NCBI GenBank assembly: GCA_029204045.2
Contig: CM055067.1
Location: 24,688,838 to 24,752,837, forward strand
Direction: 5' to 3'
DNA length: 64,000 nt
Source of the DNA: Tillandsia leiboldiana
Lineage: Eukaryota; Streptophyta; Magnoliopsida; Poales; Bromeliaceae
Shown: piece by piece, positions 23,684-33,626 of the stretch
Layout: every line of letters starts with the position of its first letter
Numbering within the stretch: position 1 is the first letter of the stretch
Made by a program: the position numbers and the translations under genes
Notes under the pieces: model-generated
Seen by the model: only the letters and a program-made list of their open reading frames with translations
Told to the model about the DNA's origin: nothing
The model's database searches: none

Positions 23684-23949
23684 ACTCTATATTCACAAAA
23701 AATGGGGTTAGCAAACAAAAACGATCAACACAAAATTGTGCAAAATCGGCGAAAATGACCATCACCAAAAACTGTACAAAACCAACAAAACGACACTGAA
23801 AAACCCACACTCTCTCGTGACTGGGGACTTTGGTTATTACATTGGTCAACCGCATGAATATCAAATACCGTGGATGTTGGATATATGCATACTTTCAAAA
23901 CAAGAAAACTACGTGGTTAATGTCATTTCTCTTTGATACTATCTTAATC
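23684..23949 (-). other. G1 leader with decayed primer binding site
   Basis: Between the LTR and gag. TTTGATACTATC near 23932-23943 is a decayed complement of the Met-tRNA primer site, six bases from the LTR end at 23950. No gene is seen. Confidence 0.6.
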
Positions 23950-24078
23950 TGTCACGCCCCGGAAGAGGTTTAAAAGCATAAAATGGCCCAATTTTTTTTT
24001 TCAAAGTCTTTCATCCCGGTACGTGCTCAAACCAGCCACATATACAAGATCTCTCTACATAAAAGGACAGAGTCTCTC
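23950..24078 (-). mobile_element. G1 5' LTR, U5-proximal piece
   Basis: It starts TGTCACGCCCCGG on the plus strand, the U5 end of a minus-oriented LTR. At 24078 it is interrupted by G2 and continues at 44573. The five bases CTCTC (24074-24078) are repeated after G2. Confidence 0.85.
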
Positions 24079-24706
24079 TGTAAGACCTGACCTTTATTTT
24101 TGGCTTTCCCTCTTTATTTCACTTCTGACGGTCCGACTGAGGGTTTATTTTTCGTGTTTTCCCGGACAGTCCGGCGGGGCTCGCGGGCATTTTTAGGAGG
24201 AAGAGCCCGCGAAACGGGGAACGGGAGTGCAGTCGGATTCGAATTTCGACTTCCGGTTCTCCCAGAATTAATTTTTCAAGGTTGGACCCCCTTTTTAGGT
24301 GCTCCGGGAACCGTGCTGGTGACCTGCACGGAAATCGAGGTGATCCAGACCCTTTGTTTTGTTTTGTCTGTGATTTTGGGTAAGGACTCGAGAAATTAAC
24401 CCAACGACCCGCTTGACTCCTTAGTCGCGCTAGGTCAGACGTTTTGATTTAAAAGGGGAAAAGCGAGCTGGGATTGGGATCCCTACCCTTACGCGTTTTG
24501 GACGTTCGAACAAGGAGAGGAAGAGGAACCCCGTCTTCCCCCGCTTGCGGTCCAAGGTGCGGCGCAACGCCTCTTCGGTGATCGCCGGTCGAAGGCGAGC
24601 AATCCCTCTTCCTCCTTTTTCCCTCGCGAATCAAGGTGAGTTTTTGAGGTTTCTTGTTTTACGCTTTCTTGCAAAGGATCGTTTCGTGGGGATTGGTGAT
24701 TGGGGG

Positions 24707-25250
24707 TTTCCGCCGCCGCCGCCGCCGCCGCGGCGCGGGCCGCCCGCCGGTGGGGCGCCGCGCGGCAGGAGCGCTGCGCGGGCACCGCCCGCAGGCGGGC
24801 ACCGCCCGCAGGCGGGCACCGCGCGGACAGGTGCCGCTCGGGCCGCCTGCAGGCGAGGTGCCGCGCGGCAGGCGCGCCGCGCGGGCACCGCCCGCAGGCT
24901 GGCACCGCGCGGACAGGTGCCGCACGGGCCGCCTGCAGGCGGGGTGCCGCGCGGCAGGCACGCTGCGCGGGCGCCGCGCCGCGCGGGCACCGCCCGCAGG
25001 CTGGCACCGCACGGACAGGTGCCGCGCGGGCCGCCTGCAGGCGGGGCGCCGCGCGGGCCGCCTACAGGCGGGGCGCCGCGCGGCAGGCACGCTGCGCGGG
25101 CACCGCCGCAGGCTGGCACCACGCGGACAGGTGCCGCGCGGGCCGCCTGCAGGCGGGGCGCCGCGCGGCAGGCGCGCTGCGCGGGCACGGCCAGCGGGGG
25201 ACGCCGCAAGGGCTGGGGCTGCGCGGGCCACCCGCAGGCGAGCACACCGC
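24707..25250 (+). repeat. GC-rich palindrome array in the G2 5' LTR
   Basis: A CpG-dense array with a period of roughly 100 bp. It repeatedly uses the perfect palindrome CCGCCTGCAGGCGG and the inverted pair GGCACC...GGTGCC. A shorter version is at 42558-43030 in the 3' LTR, with different unit copy number. The long Ala/Arg/Pro frames on both strands are composition effects, not genes. Confidence 0.8.
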
Positions 25251-26165
25251 GCCGCAAACACGCCGTTAGGCCACCGCGACGGGTTGGGGCCGTTAGGGGT
25301 GTGCGCAAACGGAGTGCGCGCCGCGCGGAGTCCGGGGATCATGTCAGTTAGCAGTTTCAGTATGGGGTCGGTGTTAGTTTTCAGATCCCTTATCCATGTC
25401 ATACCTGTGTTCCCTAGGAGTGCGAGACGCTGTAGGAAACAGGCGCACGGTCGCGGACGAGCCGAGCACGGGACGACACACACAAGGTGGGTAGTTTTCT
25501 CCAGGATTGATTGGGAGAGGGTGTACAATTGTAAGGTGCTAGTGTGGGCAAAAAGGTGTTTTCTCTTCTAGATGTTTTATTATGTGCATTACTGACCCCG
25601 TTTTACCTTATTTTAATAACCGTCTATTTATATCTATTTATGAGGCTCTGGTGTTACTACACGCACACCGGCGGTTTGGCCACCGCAAGGGTGTGCTTTT
25701 CCGGAAAAGTGGTACGTTGACCCGTGTACCCCACGTGACGGTGACGTTAGGAAAGGGGGCCCTCATAGGTGGGGGGTGCGAGCGGTGATGCCGAGGTGGG
25801 TGCTCGGCCGCCGAGACAGGTGCTCGGCGGGGGACACCGGGGCAGGGGCTCGGTGCGGTGTCCGGGAAAGGTTCCCGGTTTTGTTTAGTGCAGGGTGTGA
25901 TTGTCATTGACGATATTTGAGGGGTGACGGTTGCTCTGGTTTCAGTGGTTTGCCCTATTTTAGCCCTTTTTGCATATTATGTTATTTCTAGTCACTGACA
26001 TCCCACTCCGTGACAGGTTCGTCCAGGGGCGAGTGCTAGGGCGCTGGTGAGGCCGCGAGGGTGCTGTTCTGATTTTGAGCGTCTTCAGACACAGTGACTC
26101 TCTTTCCTTTTTTTTCCTTATTATTCATATTGGTTAGTTGTGGATTGCGACACCCCCGTGGGGTC

Positions 26166-26170
26166 GAAGT
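26166..26170 (+). other. E3 target-site duplication, left copy (GAAGT)
   Basis: GAAGT precedes E3 and recurs at 36249-36253. The uninterrupted site (TCGAAGTGGATGTG) is in the G2 3' LTR at 43951-43964, proving the insertion. Confidence 0.97.
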
Positions 26171-26398
26171 TGTTACGGATTTTGTTTTGGCGCATTTCGT
26201 GAAAGTGTTAAGTCTTGAAGATTGAAGATGAATGAAGTTTGGATCATATACCTCAATCTCAAGAAAGAAGAATTCAAAAGGATCAGGTAAGTTTAACTAA
26301 ATATTTTTGGTGATCCGAATACTTCTTGTAGTGTAGAAACACTTGGAAGAATTTTTTATCGCATAAAAATCAAGAACTGGACATGGGACATGTTTAGG

Positions 26399-26620
26399 AT
26401 CCGGATCAGACAGTCCGATCCGGATCCCGAAGGGTGTTTGTTCATTGGCAAATCCGATCCGGATCATAGCCGTTTCGATCCGGATCCCGAACATGGGAAT
26501 TTGCTGAAATACATGAACGATCCGGATCGTGCATTACAATCCGGATCCCGAACCCTGTTTCTCTGGAATTGCCTGACTCGTTACGACGATCCGGATCACA
26601 GCTAATCCGATCCGGATCGC
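26399..26620 (+). promoter_or_regulatory. U3 array of paired GATCCGGATC palindromes
   Basis: CCGGATC starts at 26401, 26420, 26459, 26480, 26522, 26541, 26591 and 26612. Spacings alternate: about 19-21 bp within pairs (two helical turns) and 39-50 bp between pairs. S1 keeps the same pattern. The array sits just upstream of the TATA box, so it is probably an enhancer; the binding factor is unknown. Confidence 0.75.
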
Positions 26621-26684
26621 CGTCGTGAAAATTTCAAGAAACGGACAGTTTTTGATCCTTATCTTCTTCCTAGGGTTTCTAACC

Positions 26685-26692
26685 TATAAATA
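26685..26692 (+). promoter_or_regulatory. E3 5' LTR TATA box
   Basis: TATAAATA, also at 35465-35472 in the 3' LTR, at 21598 in S1, and as its complement at 53050-53057 in E4. Confidence 0.8.
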
Positions 26693-26846
26693 GACCCTAT
26701 GATTCTTTTTCTAGGGTTAATCCAAAAAATCCAAATAATCCACATAGAGCCGTCATAATCAAATATCATCTTATACGGCCCTAGATCCACATATAGAGAA
26801 GAAAGGAAATCATTAGATATTACTCTATGTTTCTTCATCTATATTG

Positions 26847-26943
26847 ATTAGTTTGATTCTAGGTTTTCATACTCACATCTTGAGTTGAATCAAACTAATG
26901 AATACTTAGATGGTATTTCCTATCTATCTTTGATCTAAGTATT
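26847..26943 (+). other. Two long inverted repeats in the E3 leader
   Basis: ATTAGTTTGATTC (26847-26859) pairs with GAATCAAACTAAT (26887-26899). AATACTTAGAT (26901-26911) pairs with ATCTAAGTATT (26933-26943). S1 has different sequences with the same layout: TCAATTCGAC/GTCGAATTGA (21702, 21736) and CTTTGCTTAGA/TCTAAGCAAAG (21752, 21791). Confidence 0.8.
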
Positions 26944-26989
26944 CGGCGGATCATCACCACCCAAAAACAACGATTTACCCCAAAATCGG

Positions 26990-27170
26990 CGCGTGGACTC
27001 GCGTGGCCTTGTGGATTCAAGGTGCAACCGCTCTCGTGGATTCGGAGCGAGGTACGTTCGTGGATTCGAAGCGTGCTACTGGGTGAAGACCGTGGATTCG
27101 GTCAGACGTCGTGGACTCGACGTTGGACGCCGTGGATTCGGCGTTGGACGCAGATCGTGGATTCGAGACG
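26990..27170 (+). other. E3 array of eight TGGATT-loop hairpins
   Basis: Six-base loops TGGATT or TGGACT start at 26994, 27012, 27037, 27061, 27093, 27112, 27133 and 27158. Stems include CGCG/CGCG, CCTTG/CAAGG, GACCG/CGGTC, ACGTCG/CGACGT and ACGCCG/CGGCGT. Two stems carry small bulges and the last has only three firm pairs. The array lies in the transcribed leader of the LTR. Confidence 0.85.
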
Positions 27171-27470
27171 CGTTGCGGAGCGAGCGGAGAAGATCAACTA
27201 GGAGCGTATGGAAAAGGTTGAGTCGTCTGTGAGTACGGTATATCACCTTGTACGTGTTTAATTATAGTGGATTTCACCGTGTTATCGGTCCCGTGGTTTT
27301 TTACTCCGGTTTGGAGTTTTCCACGTAAAAATCTTGCGTGTTCATTTATATTTCCGCATTGGGTTTTTATTGCGCAATGATTTTTTGAGTGTTTATTGTT
27401 TACACCTATTCACCCCCCTCTAGGTGTTTTTTCCCCTATTTAGATCCATTATTACATATAACCCAACAAG

Positions 27471-27481
27471 TGGTATCAGAG
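27471..27481 (+). other. E3 primer binding site
   Basis: TGGTATCAGAG, two bases after the LTR end, complementary to initiator Met-tRNA; the next base is A rather than C. Confidence 0.88.
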
Positions 27482-27501
27482 AGGGAATAGGGTTGTAAAC
27501 A

Positions 27502-29526
27502 ATGGTTGAAGGTGGAAACATCAACAGACCCCCATTCTTTGATGGAACAAATTATGCGTACTGGAGAGTACGGATGAAAGCCTTTTTAATTTCCATCGAC
27601 GAACGGGTGTGGCAATCAATTGAATTAGGATGGTCTAATCCAACTGAATTTATTGCTGATGTTCGCACCATCAAACCTAGGTCGAAGTGGACCAAGGAAG
27701 AGTTAGATTCATCTTCTTACAATGGCAAGGGAATTAATGCTATTTTTAATGCCTTATCTCAAACTGAATTCTCTCGCGTCTCGGCATGTGAGACTGCGAA
27801 AGAAATCTGGGATGTTCTTCAGGTTACACATGAGGGAACTAACCTCGTGAAGATTCTAAAGCTGCAAATGCTTACGAGCAAGTTTGACTCTATTTTCATG
27901 GCAGAAAATGAATCTTTCACGGACTACTATACACGATTGCAAGACATCGTAAACTCATGTGCTAACCTGGGAGAGAAGATTCCAGAATTTAAGGTTGTAA
28001 GAAAGATCTTAAGAACTCTTCCTGAACGATTTCGCCCAAAGGTTACAACCATTGAAACTATTAAACACCCGGACGAAATACGTGTAGAAGAACTAGTTGG
28101 TTCATTACAAACTTATGAAATGACATTTACTACTAACTATTCTTCGGGAAAGGCATCCTCTTCTAAGTCTTCAGGTTATGCTTTGAAAACAACAAAGGAA
28201 GAAGACACGGATTCATCCTCATCAGACGATGACGAGAACCTATCTATGGAGGAATTTGAGAAGCAGCTCGCTCTCTTGACAAGGAAGTTTCGCCGCAACT
28301 TTCGAAGGGGTAATTCAAGTAAAACTCCATCCTTCGGAAAGTCGAAGAAAGGCAAGGGTATTTCAAGTTACAAGTCAAGAAAGCAAGAGAACTTTTCAAA
28401 GGATAAGAAAAGTTCAGAAGGACAAGTCCAATGCTTCAAGTGCCGAGGATACCGCCATATCTCAACGGAGTGTCCAACTAAGAATCCGTCGAAGAAGGAA
28501 GCGATGCAAGTCGTCACATGGGATGACAACTCAACGTCAAATGAGTCATCCTCAAGTGATGAAGAAGAAAGCGCAACGGCATTCCACGCGTCCACATCTT
28601 CACCCTTCATGTGCTTAATGGCAAGTACTTCAGATTCATTGTCCAACTCCTCCCGGGTTGAAAAAACTGCAACGGATGATGAATCAAGTAACTCTGAAGG
28701 TGAAGATTTTGTTTTAGCCTACCACAGACTTTTACGGGATTCAAAGAAACTGGCTAAACAAAACAAGGGGTTGAGAGGGAGATTACAGGATCTCGAAGCA
28801 GAAGTAAAAAGGGTAACTTCTCTCTCGACCGATCTTGAAGTGGAAAGGGATAATCTGTTAAAAGCAAATGTTTCCCTTGAAGAGTCCAATGAGCAACTCA
28901 AGAAGAATTATGTAGATATGGTGAACAAAGCGAATTAGTTCTTGAAGCTCAACGGCGAGGCTCGACAGGAAAAACTGGAAATGACAGAGACCATTCTCCA
29001 ACTCAAGGATGACTTACAGCGATTTTCATCAGGAAGGAGTAAGTTGGATAAGCTTCTTGGTCTTGGTCAATCAAACAAGTTCGGCCTCGGATACAATCGA
29101 ACTGAAGACAATTTTAGTTCGGTTGGGACAGTCTTCGTGCCTCAGTCGGTATCTCCTCCTCCGACACCGGAATTCACGATTAGCAACGACAACAAGCCTA
29201 CTTCACCCTCCTCGGGATCGTCAAGCACTAAGGTATGTTTTCGTTGTAATTTTACAGGGCACATTGAAAGAAATTGCAAGATTGGAGCTCAAAGATCAAA
29301 TCAATCACATCTTGCAATTGCTACCAATGAGTTCACTCCCCGGAAATCAAAGAAGGACTTCTCAAAAGAAAAGAACATTGGTAGTACTTCAAGCAAGACG
29401 ATGACAAAAGAAAAAGATCAATCATACAAGACGTCTTCATCAAGGAAAATTTCTCAACCATTGCCAACATACTCTAAAACTCAAAAGGTTTGGGTATGCA
29501 AAGGTAAAATCTTTCCTTGCCTTTAA
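27502..29526 (+). pseudogene. gag: E3 gag
   Basis: Copia Gag starting at the ATG at 27502 (Met-Val-Glu-Gly-Gly). The first 478 codons are open to a TAG at 28936, which replaces a codon kept in E1; the same protein continues from about 28942 to 29526. Domains: capsid region with YAYWRVRMKAFLIS and KEIWDVLQ; an Arg-rich linker; a CCHC knuckle (CFKCRGYRHISTEC) near 28433-28475, with Tyr-Arg where E1 has Phe-Gly; acidic/serine segment; coiled coil; second knuckle (CFRCNFTGHIERNC) near 29239-29280. Apart from the single TAG it looks nearly intact, so readthrough would give most of the protein. Confidence 0.9.
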
Positions 29527-32049
29527 TCTTCCTACGATTAAATGTTGTGTAGTTTATGTAGACTATTTTTTTTCTTTGGACCGACCCGTCAACCATCTTT
29601 GGGCGGTAAATGGTATATTTTCTTATTGGTTGATGATTTCTCTAGGTTTTCATGGGTAGCATTTTTAAAAGAGAAAGCTGATACGTTTGATTCTTTTCAT
29701 GAGATTTGCCATCGTATTATGATTGAAAAGAATGAAAAGATCATTCGTGTTAGAAGTGATAGAGGTGGAGAATTCATTAATTCCAAATTCATTGATTTTT
29801 GCACTTCCAACGGCATAAAACATGAATTCTCGGCACCCTATACACCTCAGCAGAATGGTGTTGTTGAGCGCAAAAACAGGGTTGTTCAAGAGATGACGCG
29901 TGTGATGCTTCATAGCCGGAATTTACCGCTATATTTTTGGGCTGAGGCTGTGAACACCGCTGTCTATGTCATTAATCGAGTGTATTTGCGCCCAGGAACT
30001 TTAAATACACCATATGAGCTGTGGTTTAGTAGAAAACCGGATATCAAATACTTTCGTATCTTTGGGAGTCGATGTTTTATTTTGCGTGATCGCGAAAATC
30101 TTGGTAAGTTCGATTCTCGAAGTGACGAAGGGATCTTTTTGGGATATTCTACAAATAGCAGAGCATATCGGGTATTTAACATGGAATCTAAAACGATTGT
30201 AGAATCTATAAATGTTAAAGTAGATGAAGCTTTTCACTTTGCATCTGAAAAATCTACTCTCGATATCTCTCTTGATGATGATACTCCTGTAAGTGCATCC
30301 TCTCATGATAATACTTCCAATATTAATGATGCATCTAATGGTTCTTCAAGTTTATCTGATGTGCAGGAATCATCTCATGTACCTCCGAGTACTCCGTTAC
30401 AACAAACGTTACGCATCTCGAAGGATCATCCTGAATCAAACATCATTGGAGACCCACAAGAAGGAGTCAAAACTCGGAGACAGTTGGTTTGTGGATTCGC
30501 TTGCTACGTTTCCTTGATCGAACCAAAGAACATCGATGAAGCTCTTCAGGAGGACTACTGGATTAAAGCAATGCAGGAAGAGCTCCATCAGTTTGAGCGA
30601 AACAAAGTCTGGGAATTAACAAAGCCTCCAAAGCAACACAATGTGATAGGTACCAAATGGATTTTCAAGAATAAGAAAAATGAAGATGGTACCATCATCA
30701 GGAACAAAGCACGTTTAGTTGCTCAAGGCTACTCTCAAGTAGAAGGTATAGACTTTGATGAAACTTTCGCCCCTGTAGCTAGACTCGAGTCCATTCGTAT
30801 ATTATTCGCGATAGCTTGTCATTTTAAAATAAAATTGTTTCAAATGGATGTTAAGAGCGCGTTTTTAAATGGGTTTTTAAATGAGGAAGTTTATGTGGCT
30901 CAACCGAAAGGTTTTGTAGACTGTAAACTACCTAACCATGTTTTTCGTTTGAAAAAGGCTCTTTACGGTTTAAAACAAGCACCGCGAGCATGGTACGAAA
31001 GGTTGACAAAGCACCTATTGGATAAGGGCTATACTCGAGGGGGAGCTGACAGGACTCTCTTTGTGAAGCATTATCAAAATAACTTCATTGTAGCACAAAT
31101 CTATGTCGATGACATTGTATTTGGTGCAACAAAGGATAATGATGCTTCTAAATTCGCTGAAACCATGGAAAGCGAATTTGAGATGTCAATGATGGGCGAA
31201 TTGACTTATTTCCTTGGATTGCAAGTGAAACAGTGTGACGAAGGCATCCATTTGTGTCAATCTAAGTATGCTTTGGAGTTGGTCAAAAAGTTTGATCTAG
31301 AAAATTGTAAAGATTTTCCAACTCCAATGGGAACTAGCAATAAAGGATTAGGAAGTGAATCTTTTAGTGAGAATGTAGACGAGAAACTTTATCGGAGTAT
31401 GATTGGAAGTCTACTTTACCTCACGGCTAGTCGCCCGGATATATCTTTTGGTGTTGGGATCTGCGCGAGATATCAATCTGCACCAAAGGAGGTTCACCTG
31501 AAAGCGGTGAAACGGATCATCCGATACATTAAAGGAACCATAAATTTCGGAATTTGGTATCCTATGGGAACAAGTCTAGATATTATTGGATACTCAGATG
31601 CCGATTGGGCAGGATCTGTGGATGATCGGAAAAGTACGAGTGGTGCATGTTTTTATTTAGGCCACTGCCTTGTTGCATGGCACAGTAAAAAGCAAAACTG
31701 CATTGCACTCTCGACTGCCGAAGCGGAATATATCTCAGCGGGTAGTTGTTCAACCCAACTCATTTGGATGAAAAGTGTGTTGAGCGACTTCCGGATTTCA
31801 GCAACTTCGGTAACAATTCTTTGTGACAACACTAGTGCTATAAACATTTCCAAAAACCCTGTGTTGCACTCTAGAACAAAACACATTGAACTTAGATATC
31901 ATTTTCTTAGAGAGCTAGTTGAATCAAATACTCTTCAACTGTCATATATTTCAACTGAAGATCAATTAGCTGACATTTTAACAAAACCTTTGGATCAAAA
32001 ACATTTTATTCATTTGCGTAAAGCAATTGGAATGCTTTCCTTGAAATAA
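29527..32049 (+). CDS. pol: E3 pol lacking protease: partial integrase, RT, RNase H
   Basis: An 835-codon open frame (29542-32049). Sequence corresponding to about 580 bp of E1 (roughly 2150-2779) is missing, removing the protease DSG site, the integrase HHCC domain and the first catalytic Asp; homology resumes at [13 protein letters not shown] (29579). The second integrase Asp (RSDRGGEF) and the Glu ([10 protein letters not shown]) remain. RT has [22 protein letters not shown] and [11 protein letters not shown] near 31105. RNase H has [17 protein letters not shown] near 31590 and STAEAEY near 31715. RT/RNase H looks catalytically intact; protease and integrase would have to come from another copy. 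The start codon at 29542 is arbitrary, since pol is normally made as a Gag fusion. Confidence 0.92.
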
Positions 32050-33626
32050 AGTTTTTTTTGAAACTTTTGCTTAGGTTAGGTTTTGTTTGTGTTTTTGTTC
32101 TTTATCTATGTTTATACATAGTACATTAATTGAGCATGTGTATTATTGACTTTACTTGCATCCTTTCATATAATTAGAAATTTATTATGCTTTGGATATC
32201 ATAATAATTCAGTTGATGCATTGATCATTTATTTAAATTAAATCATTTTTTAATTGATCAAAGTCAATTTCTCTCTCAATGATCTCTTGGTATTGTTTTT
32301 ATCTTATTTGACTATTTGGTTGAATATGAATTCGAGATCAATCCTTGGTTGAATACTTTATATCTTAAATTAATTGATAGCCAATTGAGAGGGAGTCAAA
32401 GAAATGTAAAATGCTCAAAAGATGTGGAAAGAGTTACATCCCAATGAGGAGTGTGAAAACTACCACCACATGGAGGAAAGAGCTACCACCTCGGTCGTCC
32501 GAGTACTGTGTGCAGCTACCACATGTATACCAAGCATGGGTTTGTAATTTTTGATTAAATAAAATGCATGATTGAAATACTTGACTCCGTCAAATTTCAT
32601 GGTTGGTATAAGGTGGGATTTTTAGATGAAAGATGCTCAAAGAGCCACTCTCTTCAACAGATTGACTAGATACATTATATAATTTATTTGGGATTTCAAA
32701 CATCTATTGATCTTGGTAATTCATTTTCTTTATCATTTTAATGATTTGATAAACGCCGTACTCATAAGATCATGATGGATGTGTTTGAACTTGATCAACT
32801 TTAAAGGTTTTAATTTCTGTAAATTTTTATGTCATTATTTGAATGTTATTGATAGATTTAACATAATTTATTTCTCTTGACATGAAACGATGATTTTTGT
32901 TTAAAGTTGATGTGCTAAAATGCTTACATACTTTTTCCGGATTTTATTGAATTTTTCTAAATTATTCTGAAAAAAAAGTTGGAGCCGATCCGGATCGGAC
33001 ATGAATGATCCGGATCCCGAATGCAGGTGTTTCCTGCGGGTAGCCGATCCGGATCGAAATCTCGATCCGATCCGGATCACGGCTAGGGTTTTATTAGAAC
33101 AAGAGGGATTTTGATTTCTTTTATTCCAATCTTTTGTTCTTAAGACTCCAGAGTTTCTCTCTCTAGAATTCATCCTTCTTGGAGCCTTTCAAACTCGAGT
33201 TCTTCGATTCCAAGTAAGTTTTATTGATCAAAATCTCGGTTTTTCACTGTTTTTCCTTGTTTACTCAAAACGTGAGTAGAAATCATGGAACTTTTTCATT
33301 TGTGAATGGTTTTTGGTCAAATCTCTTTTGAAATAAGAACTCTGGGTAGATTAGTTTTGATTATATGCTAGGTATTCTTTTGATTAACGAATTTTTGGGC
33401 TTCGATTTCTGAAAATTCGGTTTTAGGGCATATAATGGGAATTTTCCAAAATCACGCAATTGATCTATTTTTAAATTTCCTTTTGCAAAACTAATTTGAT
33501 TCTGAGTCTCTCTACATGATTATGATTGTTTGGGTACAATTTTTCAAATTTTTCAAAATTAACAAGTTTTCATGTGTTCTTGAGTTGTTGTTCACAGGAC
33601 TTTAAATCTATTAAGCACTTGCACCA
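32050..33626 (+). other. E3 pol-ORF3 spacer: internal promoter candidate and leader intron
   Basis: Non-coding and AT-rich; repeated AGCTACCAC words near 32460-32530. At 32985-33080 are four ATCCGGATC palindromes (CCGG at 32990, 33010, 33049, 33072). A predicted intron runs 33214-33597 (AA/GTAAGTTT to TTCACAG/GA), followed by the ORF3 ATG at 33627. The same layout is at 55751-56400 (minus) in E4. No good TATA box was seen. Confidence 0.6.
32985..33081 (+). promoter_or_regulatory. Internal GATCCGGATC palindrome cluster upstream of ORF3
   Basis: Spacings of 20, 39 and 23 bp match the pair-gap-pair pattern of the LTR (19, 39, 21). The E4 cluster (56300, 56323, 56362, 56382, minus) has the same distances. 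Suggests a second promoter for ORF3; inferred. Confidence 0.6.

Larger units (their letters stand above)
24079..26170 (+). mobile_element. G2 5' LTR, first part
   Basis: It begins TGTAAGACCTGACC and matches the 3' LTR from 41931. Interrupted at 26170 by E3 and resumed at 36249. A leader-like splice donor (ATCAAGGTGAGTTTT, near 24630) precedes a GC-rich array; a GTGACAG/GTTCG site near 26016 is a candidate acceptor also seen in the G1 LTR (45024, minus). No clear TATA box; TTTAAAAGG near 24450 is the nearest. Confidence 0.92.
26171..27468 (+). mobile_element. E3 5' LTR (copia)
   Basis: 1298 bp, TGTTACGG to CCCAACA. It has the same length as the 3' LTR (34951-36248) and differs at about 14 bases by my count (about 1.1%), so E3 is young. 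Layout: U3 with four pairs of GATCCGGATC palindromes (26399-26620), TATAAATA at 26685-26692, two long inverted repeats (26847-26943), an array of eight small hairpins (26990-27170), then the C-rich end. Confidence 0.97.

Noticed and set aside
24545..25571. Several overlapping 190-305 codon frames on both strands of the G2 LTR (also 42301-43357)
   Set aside because: Low-complexity Ala/Arg/Gly/Pro frames from GC-rich repeats, present on both strands and differing between the two LTRs of one element.
26990..27170. Hairpin array as tRNA genes or a microRNA cluster
   Set aside because: Stems are only 4-6 bp with six-base loops; no tRNA arms or 20-nt duplexes.
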